Assembly: GCA_039588215.1 (NCBI GenBank)
Contig: JBDHAD010000005.1
Coordinates: forward strand, 1 to 64,000
From: JBDHAC01 sp039588215
GTDB lineage: Bacteria; Gemmatimonadota; Gemmatimonadetes; Palauibacterales; Palauibacteraceae
Direction: 5' to 3'
DNA length: 64,000 nucleotides
Shown: positions 44,742 through 54,260 of the stretch, piece by piece
How the letters are laid out: every line of letters begins with the position of its first letter
How positions within the stretch are numbered: the first letter of the stretch is position 1
The notes under the pieces: generated by a model
The model's input: only the letters and a program-made list of their open reading frames with translations
Database searches by the model: none
Told to the model about the DNA's origin: nothing
Program-made: the position numbers and the translations under genes

Positions 44742-47315
44742 ATGTCGATGACCGCGTGCGACCGGACGGCGCCCTCGGTTTCGGAGTCCGGACCGGGTGT
44801 ACCGCTGAGCCTGGCCGAGGAGCGGGTCCGAGCGATCTCCGACCTCCGATATGACCTGGAGCTTCGGATCCCGGAGGCGCTCGCGGATCCCGTCGAGGGT
44901 CACGTCGCGATCCACTTCCAGTGGCGTGGTGAGGGACCGCTCCTCCTGGACTTCGCCTCGAGCCCGGATGGCGTAGGATCCATCCTGGTGAACGATCGGG
45001 ATTCCGTCGAAGTGGATCTTCGCGACGAGCACCTATGGATCCCCGGCACGCTTCTGGGATCCGGGGAGAACCTGGTCGAGATCGAGTTCCAGGCGGGCGA
45101 CGGCTCGCTCAACCGGAACGAGGAGTTCCTCTACACGCTGTTCGTTCCCGACCGCGCCCGATGGACGTTCCCCTCCTTCGATCAGCCTGACCTGAAAGCC
45201 CGTTACGTCCTCACGCTGCACGTGCCCGAGGGATGGCGCGCGGTGGCGAACGGGGAGACGCTGGAGGAGGTGGTCGAGGAACCACTGCCCGATGGTCCGG
45301 GAGGCACGACGCTCCGCTTTGCACCGACGGAACCCCTCAGCACCTACCTGTTCGCGTTCGCGGCCGGTCGGTTCGATGTGGAGGAAACGGTCCGCGACGG
45401 TCGGCGGCTGCGGCTCTTCCACCGCGAGACCGACTCCGAAAAAGTGGCGCGCAACCTGGACGCGATCTTCGATCTGCACGCTACGGCACTCGCCTGGCTG
45501 GAGGACTATACAGGGATTCCGTATCCGTTCGGGAAGTTCGACTTCGTGGCGGTGCCGTCGTTTCAGTACGGCGGGATGGAGCACGCCGGAGCGATCCTGT
45601 ATCGCGCCTCCAGCCTGTTTCTGGAGGAGTCGACCACGCAGGCCCAGTTGTTGGGTCGAGCGAGCGTGATCGCGCACGAGACCGCGCATATGTGGTTCGG
45701 CGATCTCGTGACTATGCGGTGGTTCGACGACGTGTGGATGAAGGAGGTGTTCGCCAACTTCATGGCCGCCAAGATCGTGAATCCTTCGTTCCCCGAGCTG
45801 AACCACGACCTGCGGTTCTTGCTCGCTCATTATCCGGCGGCCTATTCGGTGGATCGGACAGCGGGTGCGAACCCGATCCGTCAGCCGCTCGAGAACCTCA
45901 ACGAGGCCGGGACGCTGTACGGGGCGATCATCTATCAGAAGGCGCCGATCGTGATGCGGCAGCTGGAGCGCCTCGTGGGCGAGACGGAGCTGCGGGACGG
46001 ACTCCGGAAGTACCTCAGCACGTATCAATTCGGGAACGCGAGTTGGCCCGACCTGATCGACATCCTGGACCAGCGGTCGCCGCTGGACCTCGCGGCGTGG
46101 AGCCGGGCCTGGGTCGAGGAGCCCGGGCGACCGACCATCACCGTGCAGATAGCTCGAACGGCCATCGGAGGCCGGGAGGGCGACGGAGCGGAAGCGCCGC
46201 GGGTCACGGTGCGCCAGAGCGATCCCATGGGCCGCGGTCTCGTGTGGTCTCAGCCCCTCGGCTTCACGGCCGGGACCGACGAGGGTAGCATCACGACCGA
46301 TGTGCGTCTTGGAGGGGAGGCCGCCTCGTTCGAGTTGGAGACGACCGAGCCCGACTTCGTGCTCGCGAACGGGGCCGGGGCCGGGTATGGGCTGTTTCGG
46401 CTGACCGAGGGAAGCCGGGAGCATCTCCTGCGAGCTCTACCATCCATCGGGGAACCGATCCCTCGCGCCGTCGCGTGGCTTTCGCTGTGGGACGAGCTAC
46501 TCGAGGGGAGAGTGTCTCCGAGCGCGCTGGTGGATATCGCGCAGCGCGCGATCGAATCGGAGACGGAGGAGCTACTCCTCTCCCGAATCCTGGCCGACCT
46601 GGAAACCGCCTACTGGCGCTTCCTCTCGCCGGCCGAAAGGAACTCGGTGGGACCCGTGATCGAGCGGCTCTTGTGGTCGGGTCTCGAAAGCGCGCCGACC
46701 TCGACGCTCAAGGCGACCTACTTCCGGGCCTATGGGCGCCTGGGCTTGACCGGCGAAGCGGTCGGTCGCCTGCACGCCATCTGGAGCGGTGAGCAGGAGA
46801 TCTCCGGGCTTCCGTTGTCCGAGCCCGATTATGTGGGGCTCGCATACCAGCTCGCGCTTCGCGAGGTGCCCGGGGCGGAGGACATTCTCGCCCGCCAGGA
46901 GGAGCGAATCGAGAACCCGGACCGCAAGGCTCGCTTCGCCTTCGTGCGGCCGGCGCTCTCGGCCGACCCGGCCGTCCGTGGCCGCTTCTTCGAGTCGCTG
47001 TCCGATCCGGCCAACCGCGAGCGCGAGCCGTGGGTGCTCCAGGCCGTCGGGTATCTCCACCACCCGCTGCGCGCCGATCACGCCGTACGGTACGTGCTCC
47101 CCAGCCTCGAGCTCTTGGAAGAGATCCAGCGAACCGGTGACATCTTTTTCCCCAAGCGCTGGCTGGACGCCACGCTCGGGGGGCATTCATCGATCGAGAC
47201 GGCGGAGATCGTCCGCGCCTTCCTCGCCGAGCGCCCCGACTACGCACCGCGGCTGAGGGCCAAGATCCTCCAGTCGGCCGACATGCTCTTCCGATCCGCA
47301 CGTCTCCGCGGCTGA
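44742..47315 (+). CDS. M1 family metallopeptidase (aminopeptidase N-like), probable lipoprotein
   Basis: The catalytic domain has GGMEHAG (the GAMEN-type exopeptidase motif), then H312-E313-x-x-H316 and Glu335 in WMKEVF, all intact. An N-terminal beta domain (FPSFDQPDLKARYVLTL) and a long helical C-terminal domain (residues about 580-857) complete an M1 aminopeptidase. The start is uncertain. ATG 44742 leaves a Cys after only five residues (MSMTAC). An in-frame CTG at 44694, overlapping the upstream stop (CTGA), would give a proper lipoprotein signal (AVTVLAISSIHAMSMTAC). No ATG, GTG or TTG lies between. It trims N-terminal residues from peptides, likely in the periplasm. Confidence 0.88.
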   Translation: MSMTACDRTAPSVSESGPGVPLSLAEERVRAISDLRYDLELRIPEALADPVEGHVAIHFQWRGEGPLLLDFASSPDGVGSILVNDRDSVEVDLRDEHLWIPGTLLGSGENLVEIEFQAGDGSLNRNEEFLYTLFVPDRARWTFPSFDQPDLKARYVLTLHVPEGWRAVANGETLEEVVEEPLPDGPGGTTLRFAPTEPLSTYLFAFAAGRFDVEETVRDGRRLRLFHRETDSEKVARNLDAIFDLHATALAWLEDYTGIPYPFGKFDFVAVPSFQYGGMEHAGAILYRASSLFLEESTTQAQLLGRASVIAHETAHMWFGDLVTMRWFDDVWMKEVFANFMAAKIVNPSFPELNHDLRFLLAHYPAAYSVDRTAGANPIRQPLENLNEAGTLYGAIIYQKAPIVMRQLERLVGETELRDGLRKYLSTYQFGNASWPDLIDILDQRSPLDLAAWSRAWVEEPGRPTITVQIARTAIGGREGDGAEAPRVTVRQSDPMGRGLVWSQPLGFTAGTDEGSITTDVRLGGEAASFELETTEPDFVLANGAGAGYGLFRLTEGSREHLLRALPSIGEPIPRAVAWLSLWDELLEGRVSPSALVDIAQRAIESETEELLLSRILADLETAYWRFLSPAERNSVGPVIERLLWSGLESAPTSTLKATYFRAYGRLGLTGEAVGRLHAIWSGEQEISGLPLSEPDYVGLAYQLALREVPGAEDILARQEERIENPDRKARFAFVRPALSADPAVRGRFFESLSDPANREREPWVLQAVGYLHHPLRADHAVRYVLPSLELLEEIQRTGDIFFPKRWLDATLGGHSSIETAEIVRAFLAERPDYAPRLRAKILQSADMLFRSARLRG

Positions 47316-47485
47316 CCCGGCCCGCCGGGCGCGCGTCGTCCCTTGGACGGCTAGCCTGGTCGCCCTCATATCGCTGACCCACCTGTCCGCGTGCTCGATG
47401 GGCTTGGCTCGGTGGCCGACGTGGAGCGAGTGGCGGCAACGTGCCCCCGAGCTCGGCCGTGACCGTTTCGGCCCTCGTGTCCGGC

Positions 47486-48175
47486 CTACGACACCCCTGA
47501 GACCCCGTACCGCTCGAGCACCCAGTCCACCGCGCTCGCCAGATCCGGTGCGATGGCGGCGGGCTCGACATCCGCGGGGTGCGGCTCGCCCGCCCGATTC
47601 ACCCAGACCACGTCGAACCCGAGCTTGGCGGCGGGCCGAACATCGTGAAACAGACTCTGCGCCAGGTGTAGCATGCCGCCTCGCTCGCCCCCCACTTCCT
47701 CCAAAGCTCGATCGAAGTGCGCCCTCGCCGGCTTGTAGCTCCGGAGACTCTGGGCCGTGACGAGCAGATCGAACGTGACGTCGAAGTGCTGCAGCGTACC
47801 CGACAGCAGGTCATCATCGATGTTGGACAGGATCCCGAGGCGGAAGCCGGCCGCCGTCAGCCGGACGAGCGACTCGTTCGTGTCGTGGAAGGGAGTCCAA
47901 CCCGGGATGCTCGCCGGCACAGACCCCGCGCGCTCTCCGCTGATCTCCCACTCGTTCCGTCGCGCGAGCTCGAGTGTGACCTCGGTCAGCAGCTGGCGAT
48001 ACGGCCGGTATTCGCTCGTCTTGAGATCATCCTGGATCGCGTAGAACGAACCGAGCAATTCGTCGTCCGAGAACGAGGCGGACCCGGGGCACGCTCTCCG
48101 CACCGCACCCGCGATTCCACGGTCCCAGTCGATCAGCGTGCCGTAACAGTCAAAGGTCAGTAGCTCGGGTCGCAT
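47486..48175 (-). CDS. HAD-superfamily hydrolase (haloacid dehalogenase type II-like)
   Basis: The 229-residue protein has the HAD motifs: LTFDCYGTLIDW (nucleophile Asp and the acid/base position as in 2-haloacid dehalogenase relatives), GILSNIDDD (motif II Ser), SYKPARAHFDRAL (motif III Lys) and a late acidic region. It may be a phosphatase or dehalogenase; the substrate is unknown. The 170-base gap after the convergent M1 gene shows no further gene. Confidence 0.88.
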   Translation of the reverse strand: MRPELLTFDCYGTLIDWDRGIAGAVRRACPGSASFSDDELLGSFYAIQDDLKTSEYRPYRQLLTEVTLELARRNEWEISGERAGSVPASIPGWTPFHDTNESLVRLTAAGFRLGILSNIDDDLLSGTLQHFDVTFDLLVTAQSLRSYKPARAHFDRALEEVGGERGGMLHLAQSLFHDVRPAAKLGFDVVWVNRAGEPHPADVEPAAIAPDLASAVDWVLERYGVSGVS

Positions 48176-48224
48176 CGCTTTCTCAGACCTGCTTCTTCAG
48201 CGTCGCCGTCTCGGGGTCGTCTTC

Positions 48225-48824
48225 TCAGAGCTCGATCAGACCAGCGCTCCCGAGCGCGTCGGGATCGTCGTCCAGCGGCCCGTTCGGTCCGCCCCTGCGC
48301 GCCTTCGCGCTTGCCTCCTCGATCGCGACTTCGACTAGCGCCGTAGCCGTGAGGTGTCCCGCGGGTGCCGGTTCGTAATCCACGCCTTCCTCGCGTCCCG
48401 GGAAGTAGCGCCGCACCATGCGCTCGAGGAGCCGCGCTTTCTCGCCGGGATCCTCGACCAGACGACCCTGGCCGAAGCACACGACGCTGCGGTAGTTCAT
48501 CGAGTGGTCGAGGGCCGTGCGGGAGTACACGAGGTGGTCCAGGTGCGTGACGGCGACGCACACCGGCGCCCCGCCGGCGAGGTGCCGCATGGCGCGCCCC
48601 TTGGTCGATCCGTGCAGGTACAGCCGGTCGACGCCGTCGGGCTCGTCGCTCGCGCGCGGCTCGAAGTGGTAGGACATCGGGATCACGAAGGGCTGTCCGT
48701 CGATCACGAACCCGAGGTGCGCCACGCGCCCGGCGGAGAGAATCTCCGGGATCTCATCCGGAACGGACCGTTCGGGGTGGCTCCGTAACCGCGTCCGCGT
48801 CGAATCCGGTTCGCCTTCTGTCAT
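48225..48824 (-). CDS. Pyridoxamine 5'-phosphate oxidase-fold (NimA-like) flavoprotein
   Basis: The ATG at 48824 has AGGAAGG 4-5 bases upstream. The 199-residue protein matches the split-barrel PNPOx/NimA group: VAHLGFVIDGQPFVIPMSYHF, RLYLHGSTKGRAMRHL for flavin-phosphate binding, then CVAVTHLDHLVYSRTALDHSMNYRSVV. These proteins bind FMN, F420 or haem. The reaction here is unknown. The HAD gene follows 49 bases downstream on the same strand. Confidence 0.88.
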   Translation of the reverse strand: MTEGEPDSTRTRLRSHPERSVPDEIPEILSAGRVAHLGFVIDGQPFVIPMSYHFEPRASDEPDGVDRLYLHGSTKGRAMRHLAGGAPVCVAVTHLDHLVYSRTALDHSMNYRSVVCFGQGRLVEDPGEKARLLERMVRRYFPGREEGVDYEPAPAGHLTATALVEVAIEEASAKARRGGPNGPLDDDPDALGSAGLIEL

Positions 48825-48916
48825 GCCTTCCTGCCGAGAGGTCACTACCTTTTCCTCCATATCGAGCCTCGGGCGCCGCAAGCTAATCGCTCCCGGAATA
48901 CACAGAAACCGCCGCC

Positions 48917-49828
48917 GTGACAGAACCTCTCAACCGCTTCGCCGGAGCCGCGCTGGACCGCGCCACCGACCGGCGCACGGACGCCACGTGGCTCGCACGG
49001 CGGCTCGGGGACTCCAGCAGCCGCGTGGTCCCCGTGTGGGAGGCGCACAGCCTCGTGAGCCGGGAGGAGCCGCTTCATCCGATCCTCCTACCCGCCGATC
49101 ACCCGGTGGCCCGGGACACCGGCGCAGTGGGCCCGATCTTCCTGGGGCTGGACGAAGTGGGAGCGCTATTCGCGGTCGGGGTCCGAACGTCGGGGAACGA
49201 TCGCCCGCCGCTCGAGGACCTGGGCGAGTTCAAGAACCTGCACCGGATAGGCGCGCTGCTCGGTCAGGAAGCGGGCGCTTTGCTGGCCTACGCGCGAGCG
49301 ATGGTGGCCTGGCACGAGCGGCACCGCTTCTGTGGCACGTGCGGGCAACCGACCGAGAGCGCCGAGGGCGGGCACCTCCGTCGCTGTACCGACGACGCAT
49401 GCCGGTCCGAGCATTATCCGCGCACGGACCCCGCCATCATCGTGCTCGTGGAAGACGGGGACCGGTGTCTTCTGGGGCGGAAGGCCGAGTGGCCACCCGG
49501 TATGCACTCGACCATCGCGGGCTTCGTCGAGCCGGGTGAGAATCTGCGGGAGGCAGTCATCCGCGAAGTGTTGGAGGAGACCGGGATCGAGGTCGGCGAG
49601 GTGGCGTTCCACTCCTCGCAGCCGTGGCCGTTTCCGTCTTCTCTCATGCTCGGCTTCATGGCCACGCGCGTGGGGGGCGAGCTCCGAGTCGACCCCATGG
49701 AGTTGGAGGACGCGCGGTGGTTCGAGCGCGCACGCATACGGGAGTTGGTCGTTGCGGGGGAGCTGAGGCTCCCGGGGCGGGTCTCGATCGCGCGGCGACT
49801 GATCGAAGAATGGTTGGGCCCGGAGTGA
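48917..49828 (+). CDS. nudC: NAD+/NADH pyrophosphatase
   Basis: A GTG start gives 303 residues. The zinc ribbon is intact (FCGTCG, then RRCTDDAC). The Nudix box is perfect (GFVEPGENLREAVIREVLEE plus TGI). The NudC-specific SQPWPFPSS follows it. The enzyme cleaves NAD(H) and removes NAD caps from RNA. The stop overlaps a GTG of the next frame, and the sugar-dehydrogenase gene starts 5 bases on, so the two may be translated together. Confidence 0.95.
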   Translation: MTEPLNRFAGAALDRATDRRTDATWLARRLGDSSSRVVPVWEAHSLVSREEPLHPILLPADHPVARDTGAVGPIFLGLDEVGALFAVGVRTSGNDRPPLEDLGEFKNLHRIGALLGQEAGALLAYARAMVAWHERHRFCGTCGQPTESAEGGHLRRCTDDACRSEHYPRTDPAIIVLVEDGDRCLLGRKAEWPPGMHSTIAGFVEPGENLREAVIREVLEETGIEVGEVAFHSSQPWPFPSSLMLGFMATRVGGELRVDPMELEDARWFERARIRELVVAGELRLPGRVSIARRLIEEWLGPE

Positions 49829-49833
49829 ATCGC

Positions 49834-50994
49834 ATGCGAACGACCTCGCTCGTGACCTGGCTCGCGCTGAGTGCCGGGTGCGTCACGAGCGGGTGCTTCC
49901 GCGAGACCGATGTCGGGAGCCGTGCGGCGCCCGCCACGGGATCCGTCACCGTCGAGACCGTCGCCGAGGGGTTGGTGGTGCCGTGGGGCATCGCGTTCAC
50001 ACCCGATGGCCGGACCCTCGTGACGGAGCGGCCGGGGCGAATTCGGGTCGTCGAGGATGGGGTCCTGCGTCAGGAGCCGTGGATCAACCTCGAGGGCAGC
50101 GTCGGTGCGACAGGCGAAGCCGGGCTCATGGGGATCGCGGTGTCGCCCGACTTCGCAGAGACGGGACATGTGTTCGTTTGCGTCACCCAACGCAGGCGGG
50201 TCCCCGGAGGCGCCGCGAACGACGTGATGCGCTTCTCGGATCGGGCCGGAAGCGGAACCGAGCCCACGATCATCGTGATGGGCCTGCCGGCCGCCATGTT
50301 CCACGCCGGGTGCGCGCTCGCCTTCGGACCCGACGGGATGTTGTACGTGACGACCGGAGATGCGCGTCGACCGAGCGAGGCCGGGCGGCAGGGGTCGCTG
50401 GTCGCCAAAGTCCTCAGGTACACGCCCGAAGGGGAGATCCCGCCCGACAATCCGTTCCCGGACTCGCCCGCCTGGGCGTCGGGGCTGCGGAACGCCCAGG
50501 GGCTGGCGTGGCATCCGGAAACGGGGGACCTGTTCGCGACCGAGCATGGACCGAGCGGGTTTCCCGATGAACGCTTCCGCCGGAACGACGACGAGGTGAA
50601 CGTGGTCCTGCGAGGGGCGGACTACGGATGGCCGGCGGTCTCCGGCGCTCGTGGTGGAGATCGCTTCGTCCTGCCTCTCATCGTTTGGAGCCCGGCCGTG
50701 GCTCCATCGGGAATCGCATTCTACGAGGGGCCCAACGACGCGTGGCAGGGGAGCGTCTTCGTGGGGACCCTGCGCGGACAGCAGCTTCAACGCCTCGTGC
50801 TGGCCCCGGCTTCCGGGAGAGTGCCGTGGAGCGTCGCTCGCGAGGAGGTCTACCTGGATGAGGAGTTTGGGCGCATTCGGGCGGTGGGGATGGGCCCCGA
50901 CGGCTACCTCTACATCACGACCAGCAACCGGGACGGACGCGGCGCGGTCACCCCGAGCGACGACCGCCTGCTGCGCTTGATCCCCGTGCCCTGA
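49834..50994 (+). CDS. PQQ-dependent sugar dehydrogenase-like lipoprotein (Gdh/Asd type)
   Basis: The ATG at 49834 has GGAG 8 bases upstream; an overlapping GTG at 49825 is less likely. The 386-residue protein has a lipoprotein signal (LALSAGCVTSGC). It has the six-bladed soluble glucose-dehydrogenase propeller: LVVPWGIAFTPDGRTLVTERPGRI, GLMGIAVSPDF, FGPDGMLYVTTGD, GLRNAQGLAWHPETGDLFATEHGP, and the DEVNVV/ADYGWP blade. Family members oxidise aldose sugars with PQQ in the periplasm. A PQQ requirement is assumed by homology. Confidence 0.92.
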   Translation: MRTTSLVTWLALSAGCVTSGCFRETDVGSRAAPATGSVTVETVAEGLVVPWGIAFTPDGRTLVTERPGRIRVVEDGVLRQEPWINLEGSVGATGEAGLMGIAVSPDFAETGHVFVCVTQRRRVPGGAANDVMRFSDRAGSGTEPTIIVMGLPAAMFHAGCALAFGPDGMLYVTTGDARRPSEAGRQGSLVAKVLRYTPEGEIPPDNPFPDSPAWASGLRNAQGLAWHPETGDLFATEHGPSGFPDERFRRNDDEVNVVLRGADYGWPAVSGARGGDRFVLPLIVWSPAVAPSGIAFYEGPNDAWQGSVFVGTLRGQQLQRLVLAPASGRVPWSVAREEVYLDEEFGRIRAVGMGPDGYLYITTSNRDGRGAVTPSDDRLLRLIPVP

Positions 50995-51055
50995 GAATCG
51001 TGGATTCACTCGACACCGTCATCGCGGGGACCGAATGGTGGGCAAAGGGGGTTCG

Positions 51056-52522
51056 ATGTTGAGGGTGGTGCCTCTGCGCCTCGGGCGGATGACAATGGAT
51101 CCGAGTAGAGCAGCTGCCATGCCTTTCAAGCGCGATGTTCTTCGGCTCACGATTCTCATTCTGGCTCACGTTCACCAGCCGGTCTCTGCGCAGTCCGGAT
51201 CCCCGATCCAGGCTGGGGAGAACATCCTCGTCAGTGGAGACGCACCTGGCCTGCCACACGTCGAGCCTCACCTATCGGCCAATCCGACAGACCCCGATAA
51301 CCTCGTCGCCGCAACGATCGTAATCGACGACACCGGGGCGTGGACTTGCGCCGTGTTAGCCACATTCGATGGCGGCAAGGCCTGGGTGCGGACCACTCCG
51401 ATGAGGCGAGAGCTCTTCGAAGATTGCGGGGATCCATGGGTCGCCTTCGCGCCAAATGGAGATGCCTATTTCTCAGCCATGATCGGGCAGGACTCATTGG
51501 GGCAGCATTCGGAAAGGACGTTTGTATTTCGGTCCGAAGATGGGGGTCGTTCGTGGTCCGCACCGACTGTGGTGCCTCTCGGTGAGGGAGGCGCGTCAGT
51601 AGATCACCCCTCTATCGTCGTCGACAATACCGGTGGCCCATCGTCTGGTACCGTCTATGTCATCGCGACACAAGCTTACCGGCCCAGGGCCGAACAGACC
51701 GACTATCATCACCACCCGATTATTCTGAGCCACTCTTCCGATCAAGGAAAGTCCTTTTCACCGCCGACCAGAATCCTCCCCACGAACCTGGTTCATCAGG
51801 CGGGTACGCCCGTCGTGCTGTCGGACGGCACTGTGGCCTTCACCTTCTATGACTTTGCCCCCTGGGACCATAGCCGTCTGTTGGAGACGCGGCGCATTTG
51901 GACCGTTACGTCTACCGATGGCGGTCGCACCATTTCGCTGCCGGCCTTGGTAGCGGAGATATCGAGTGATCCTCAGTTCGCGACCCTGGCTGTGGATCCA
52001 TCTTCCTCGAGTACATTCCGCGACCGTCTGTACTCGGTGTGGACGCGTTTTGAGGCGGCACCGCGAGGTATCTCTTTGGCCTATTCGAGTGATCGGGGGA
52101 GAACGTGGTCGACCCCGACCGGGGTGGACGATGATGACCGTGACGAGACTGAGCAGCGTATCCCGGTGATAGCCGTCAACCGCGAGGGCGTGGTCGGTGT
52201 TGCGTGGTACGATGCTCGCCGCGCCGCCTCGAGCACCTGTTTCGATGTGTTCTTCGCCGCCTCGTTGGATGGTGGCGACACCTTCCTTCCCAATGTGCGG
52301 GTCTCCGATACGGAGTCGTGTTCCGATCCCAACGTTCCGGGAAACGTCATGGGCAGCTTCGACGCAGCTCGAATATGGCCGGCAGGTGGCCACTACTTCG
52401 GCCTCGCGGCCGATCTCGAAGGGGTCTTTCACGTCCTGTGGGCCGATAGTCGAGCCGGTGTCTTTCAGCTCTGGACGACGACCCTCACGGTGAACGCCGA
52501 ATCGGCTCGTCCAGCAGAGTAG
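51056..52522 (+). CDS. Exported sialidase-like Asp-box beta-propeller protein
   Basis: The start at 51056 has AAAGGGGG 4 bases upstream; ATG 51119 would give a more compact signal peptide (LTILILAHVHQPVSAQ) and is a fair alternative. The protein has at least five Asp boxes (SEDGGRSW, SSDQGKSF, STDGGRTI, SSDRGRTW, SLDGGDTF), giving a sialidase/neuraminidase-type propeller. The FRIP motif and the catalytic Arg triad are not evident, so it may not be a true sialidase. Codon use is clearly less GC-biased than in flanking genes. Its 3' end overlaps the convergent sirtuin gene by 38 bases. Confidence 0.82.
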   Translation: MLRVVPLRLGRMTMDPSRAAAMPFKRDVLRLTILILAHVHQPVSAQSGSPIQAGENILVSGDAPGLPHVEPHLSANPTDPDNLVAATIVIDDTGAWTCAVLATFDGGKAWVRTTPMRRELFEDCGDPWVAFAPNGDAYFSAMIGQDSLGQHSERTFVFRSEDGGRSWSAPTVVPLGEGGASVDHPSIVVDNTGGPSSGTVYVIATQAYRPRAEQTDYHHHPIILSHSSDQGKSFSPPTRILPTNLVHQAGTPVVLSDGTVAFTFYDFAPWDHSRLLETRRIWTVTSTDGGRTISLPALVAEISSDPQFATLAVDPSSSSTFRDRLYSVWTRFEAAPRGISLAYSSDRGRTWSTPTGVDDDDRDETEQRIPVIAVNREGVVGVAWYDARRAASSTCFDVFFAASLDGGDTFLPNVRVSDTESCSDPNVPGNVMGSFDAARIWPAGGHYFGLAADLEGVFHVLWADSRAGVFQLWTTTLTVNAESARPAE

Positions 52523-53264
52523 GAACGGCCTCGGCAGCGCGGGCCCGGATCGAGACGACAGTCGTCGATGTCAAAGGCGTCGCGTCCGGATTCACCTCGA
52601 TGATGGCGCCGCCCGCGTGCGCCGTGACCGTGGCCAAGCTCGCGGCCGGTTGCACCACCGCGCTCGTCCCCACCACCAGGCATGCCCCGGCGCGGGCGGC
52701 GAGCCCGAACGCCTCGGCCAGGACGCGCTCGTCCAGCGGCTCTCCGAACCAGACCACGTCGGGTCGTACGAGGGTACCGCACGCGCGGCAGGTCGGGAGG
52801 GTCTCCGTCGAGGTCGCGTCGATCGGGTCGCGGTGCGGGTAGCGTTCGCGGCACCGCGTGCACCTCACGCGAAACAGCGACCCGTGCAGCTCGATCGGCT
52901 CCGCCCCTGCCCCGGTGGCCGCCTCTTCCGCCGCCAGGCCATGCAGACCGTCCACGTTCTGGGTCACTATATGAACCCCCTCGCGCCGGAGAGCCCAGCG
53001 GGCGAGAGCCAGGTGCGCGGCATTCGGCCGGCAGGCGGCGACCAACTCCCTCCGCCAACCGTACCACTCCCAAACCAGCCGTGGGTCGCGCGCGAAGGCC
53101 CCGGGGGTGGCGAGCTCCTCAGGGCGGTGTCGCTTCCACAGTCCGTCGGGTCCCCGGAATGTCGGGACCCCGGAGTCCGCGCTGATCCCGGCCCCGGTGA
53201 GAATGACCACGTCCGACGCGTCCTCGAGCAATCCTCTGGCTCGCTCGATCTCCGCTTCGCTCAT
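52485..53264 (-). CDS. cobB: Sir2-family NAD-dependent protein deacylase
   Basis: The ATG at 53264 overlaps the EamA gene's stop (ATGA) and gives 259 residues. Sirtuin motifs are complete: GAGISADSGVPTFRG, TQNVDGLH, catalytic His in ELHGSLF, two zinc pairs (CTRC and CRAC), GTSAVVQPA and EVNPD. Tyr and Arg spaced as Y-x-x-R in WEWYGWRRE match the SIRT5/CobB desuccinylase signature, so removal of acidic acyl groups is plausible. Coupling to an EamA exporter is unusual. Confidence 0.95.
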   Translation of the reverse strand: MSEAEIERARGLLEDASDVVILTGAGISADSGVPTFRGPDGLWKRHRPEELATPGAFARDPRLVWEWYGWRRELVAACRPNAAHLALARWALRREGVHIVTQNVDGLHGLAAEEAATGAGAEPIELHGSLFRVRCTRCRERYPHRDPIDATSTETLPTCRACGTLVRPDVVWFGEPLDERVLAEAFGLAARAGACLVVGTSAVVQPAASLATVTAHAGGAIIEVNPDATPLTSTTVVSIRARAAEAVPTLLDEPIRRSP

Positions 53265-54190
53265 GGCTCTCTCCCTCGCTCGGCGCCAACCCGCCCTTGC
53301 GCTCCCGGGGCCCCGGCCTGAGCGACCGCGCGTCTGCGTCCCAGCGCGGCGGTGCTCCCGATGATCAGGGTGGCGCCGACGGCGCTCAGCGCGTCGGGCC
53401 GCTCCGAGAAGAACAGCAGTCCCCACACGGCCGCGAACACGATCTGGAGATACCCGATAGCCATCGCCCGCCCGGCCGGCTCGAGCGAGAGACCACGCGT
53501 CATGCAGAGTTGGGCGACGTGCGTCGTGACACCGACTCCAGCCAGGGCGAGCCAGGCGATCGGAGACGGCCACACCATGTTGGGCGCGGCCGTCGGAATC
53601 GCCCCGACCGTCGTAACGACCGCGAAATAGTGCACGATGACGAGTGGGTGCTCGGTGGCGCTCAGCCGGCGCACGGTCACGTACGCGCACGCGCTCAGGA
53701 TCGCGCCGGTGAGCGCGATGCCCACGGCCAACGGGTCCAGACGCGCGCCGTTCCCGCCGAACAGGAAGTCGGGCCGGGCGATCAGGAGGACGCCCGTCAG
53801 GCTGGCGACTACACTCCCCGAGTCGCGCAGCCGAATCGGCTCCGCGAGCACGATCGCGGCGATCACCGCCGTGAAGACGGGGTTCGTAAAATGGATTACG
53901 GTAGCTGCTGCAAGTGGAAGGTGTACAACCGCATAGAAGAACGCGCTCAGCGCCGCAAACCCGAACAGCCCGCGGACGATCAGAAGTCGCGGCTGGTTGC
54001 CCTTCGCCGGGATCCCCATGACGCGGAGCGTGCCGTAGCTGAGCGCTACGGTGAACACTCCGCGCAGGAGCACGATCTCCTGGCTGGGGATCGTGCGCCC
54101 GACCGCCTTCGCGAGGGCGCTCATGAGGCTGAACGAGAAGGCGGCCGCCACCATGAAGCGGAGGCCCGGCGACAATCCCTTCGCGATCAC
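53261..54190 (-). CDS. EamA/DMT-superfamily transporter
   Basis: The 309-residue membrane protein has the 10-helix, two-EamA-domain layout: FMVAAAFSFSLMSALAKAVG, then VIHFTNPVFTAVIAAIVLAEPI, and in the second half LLFFSERPDALSAVGATLIIGS. The start is a GTG abutting GGGAG, so an internal ATG at 54154 is an alternative. It probably moves a small metabolite or amino acid. It is the first gene of a coupled pair with the sirtuin. Confidence 0.88.
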   Translation of the reverse strand: MIAKGLSPGLRFMVAAAFSFSLMSALAKAVGRTIPSQEIVLLRGVFTVALSYGTLRVMGIPAKGNQPRLLIVRGLFGFAALSAFFYAVVHLPLAAATVIHFTNPVFTAVIAAIVLAEPIRLRDSGSVVASLTGVLLIARPDFLFGGNGARLDPLAVGIALTGAILSACAYVTVRRLSATEHPLVIVHYFAVVTTVGAIPTAAPNMVWPSPIAWLALAGVGVTTHVAQLCMTRGLSLEPAGRAMAIGYLQIVFAAVWGLLFFSERPDALSAVGATLIIGSTAALGRRRAVAQAGAPGAQGRVGAERGREP

Positions 54191-54260
54191 CTCCCGGTCA
54201 GGTCAGATGGCGCCGGGCGCCCGGTCCACCGCGCCGCGCGCCGGGAAGGATCCGGGGTGC

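Noticed and set aside
47340..47420. Lipoprotein-like peptide (LVALISLTHLSAC) after the M1 gene
   Set aside because: No start codon or ribosome binding site precedes it, and the frame soon becomes antisense to the HAD gene.
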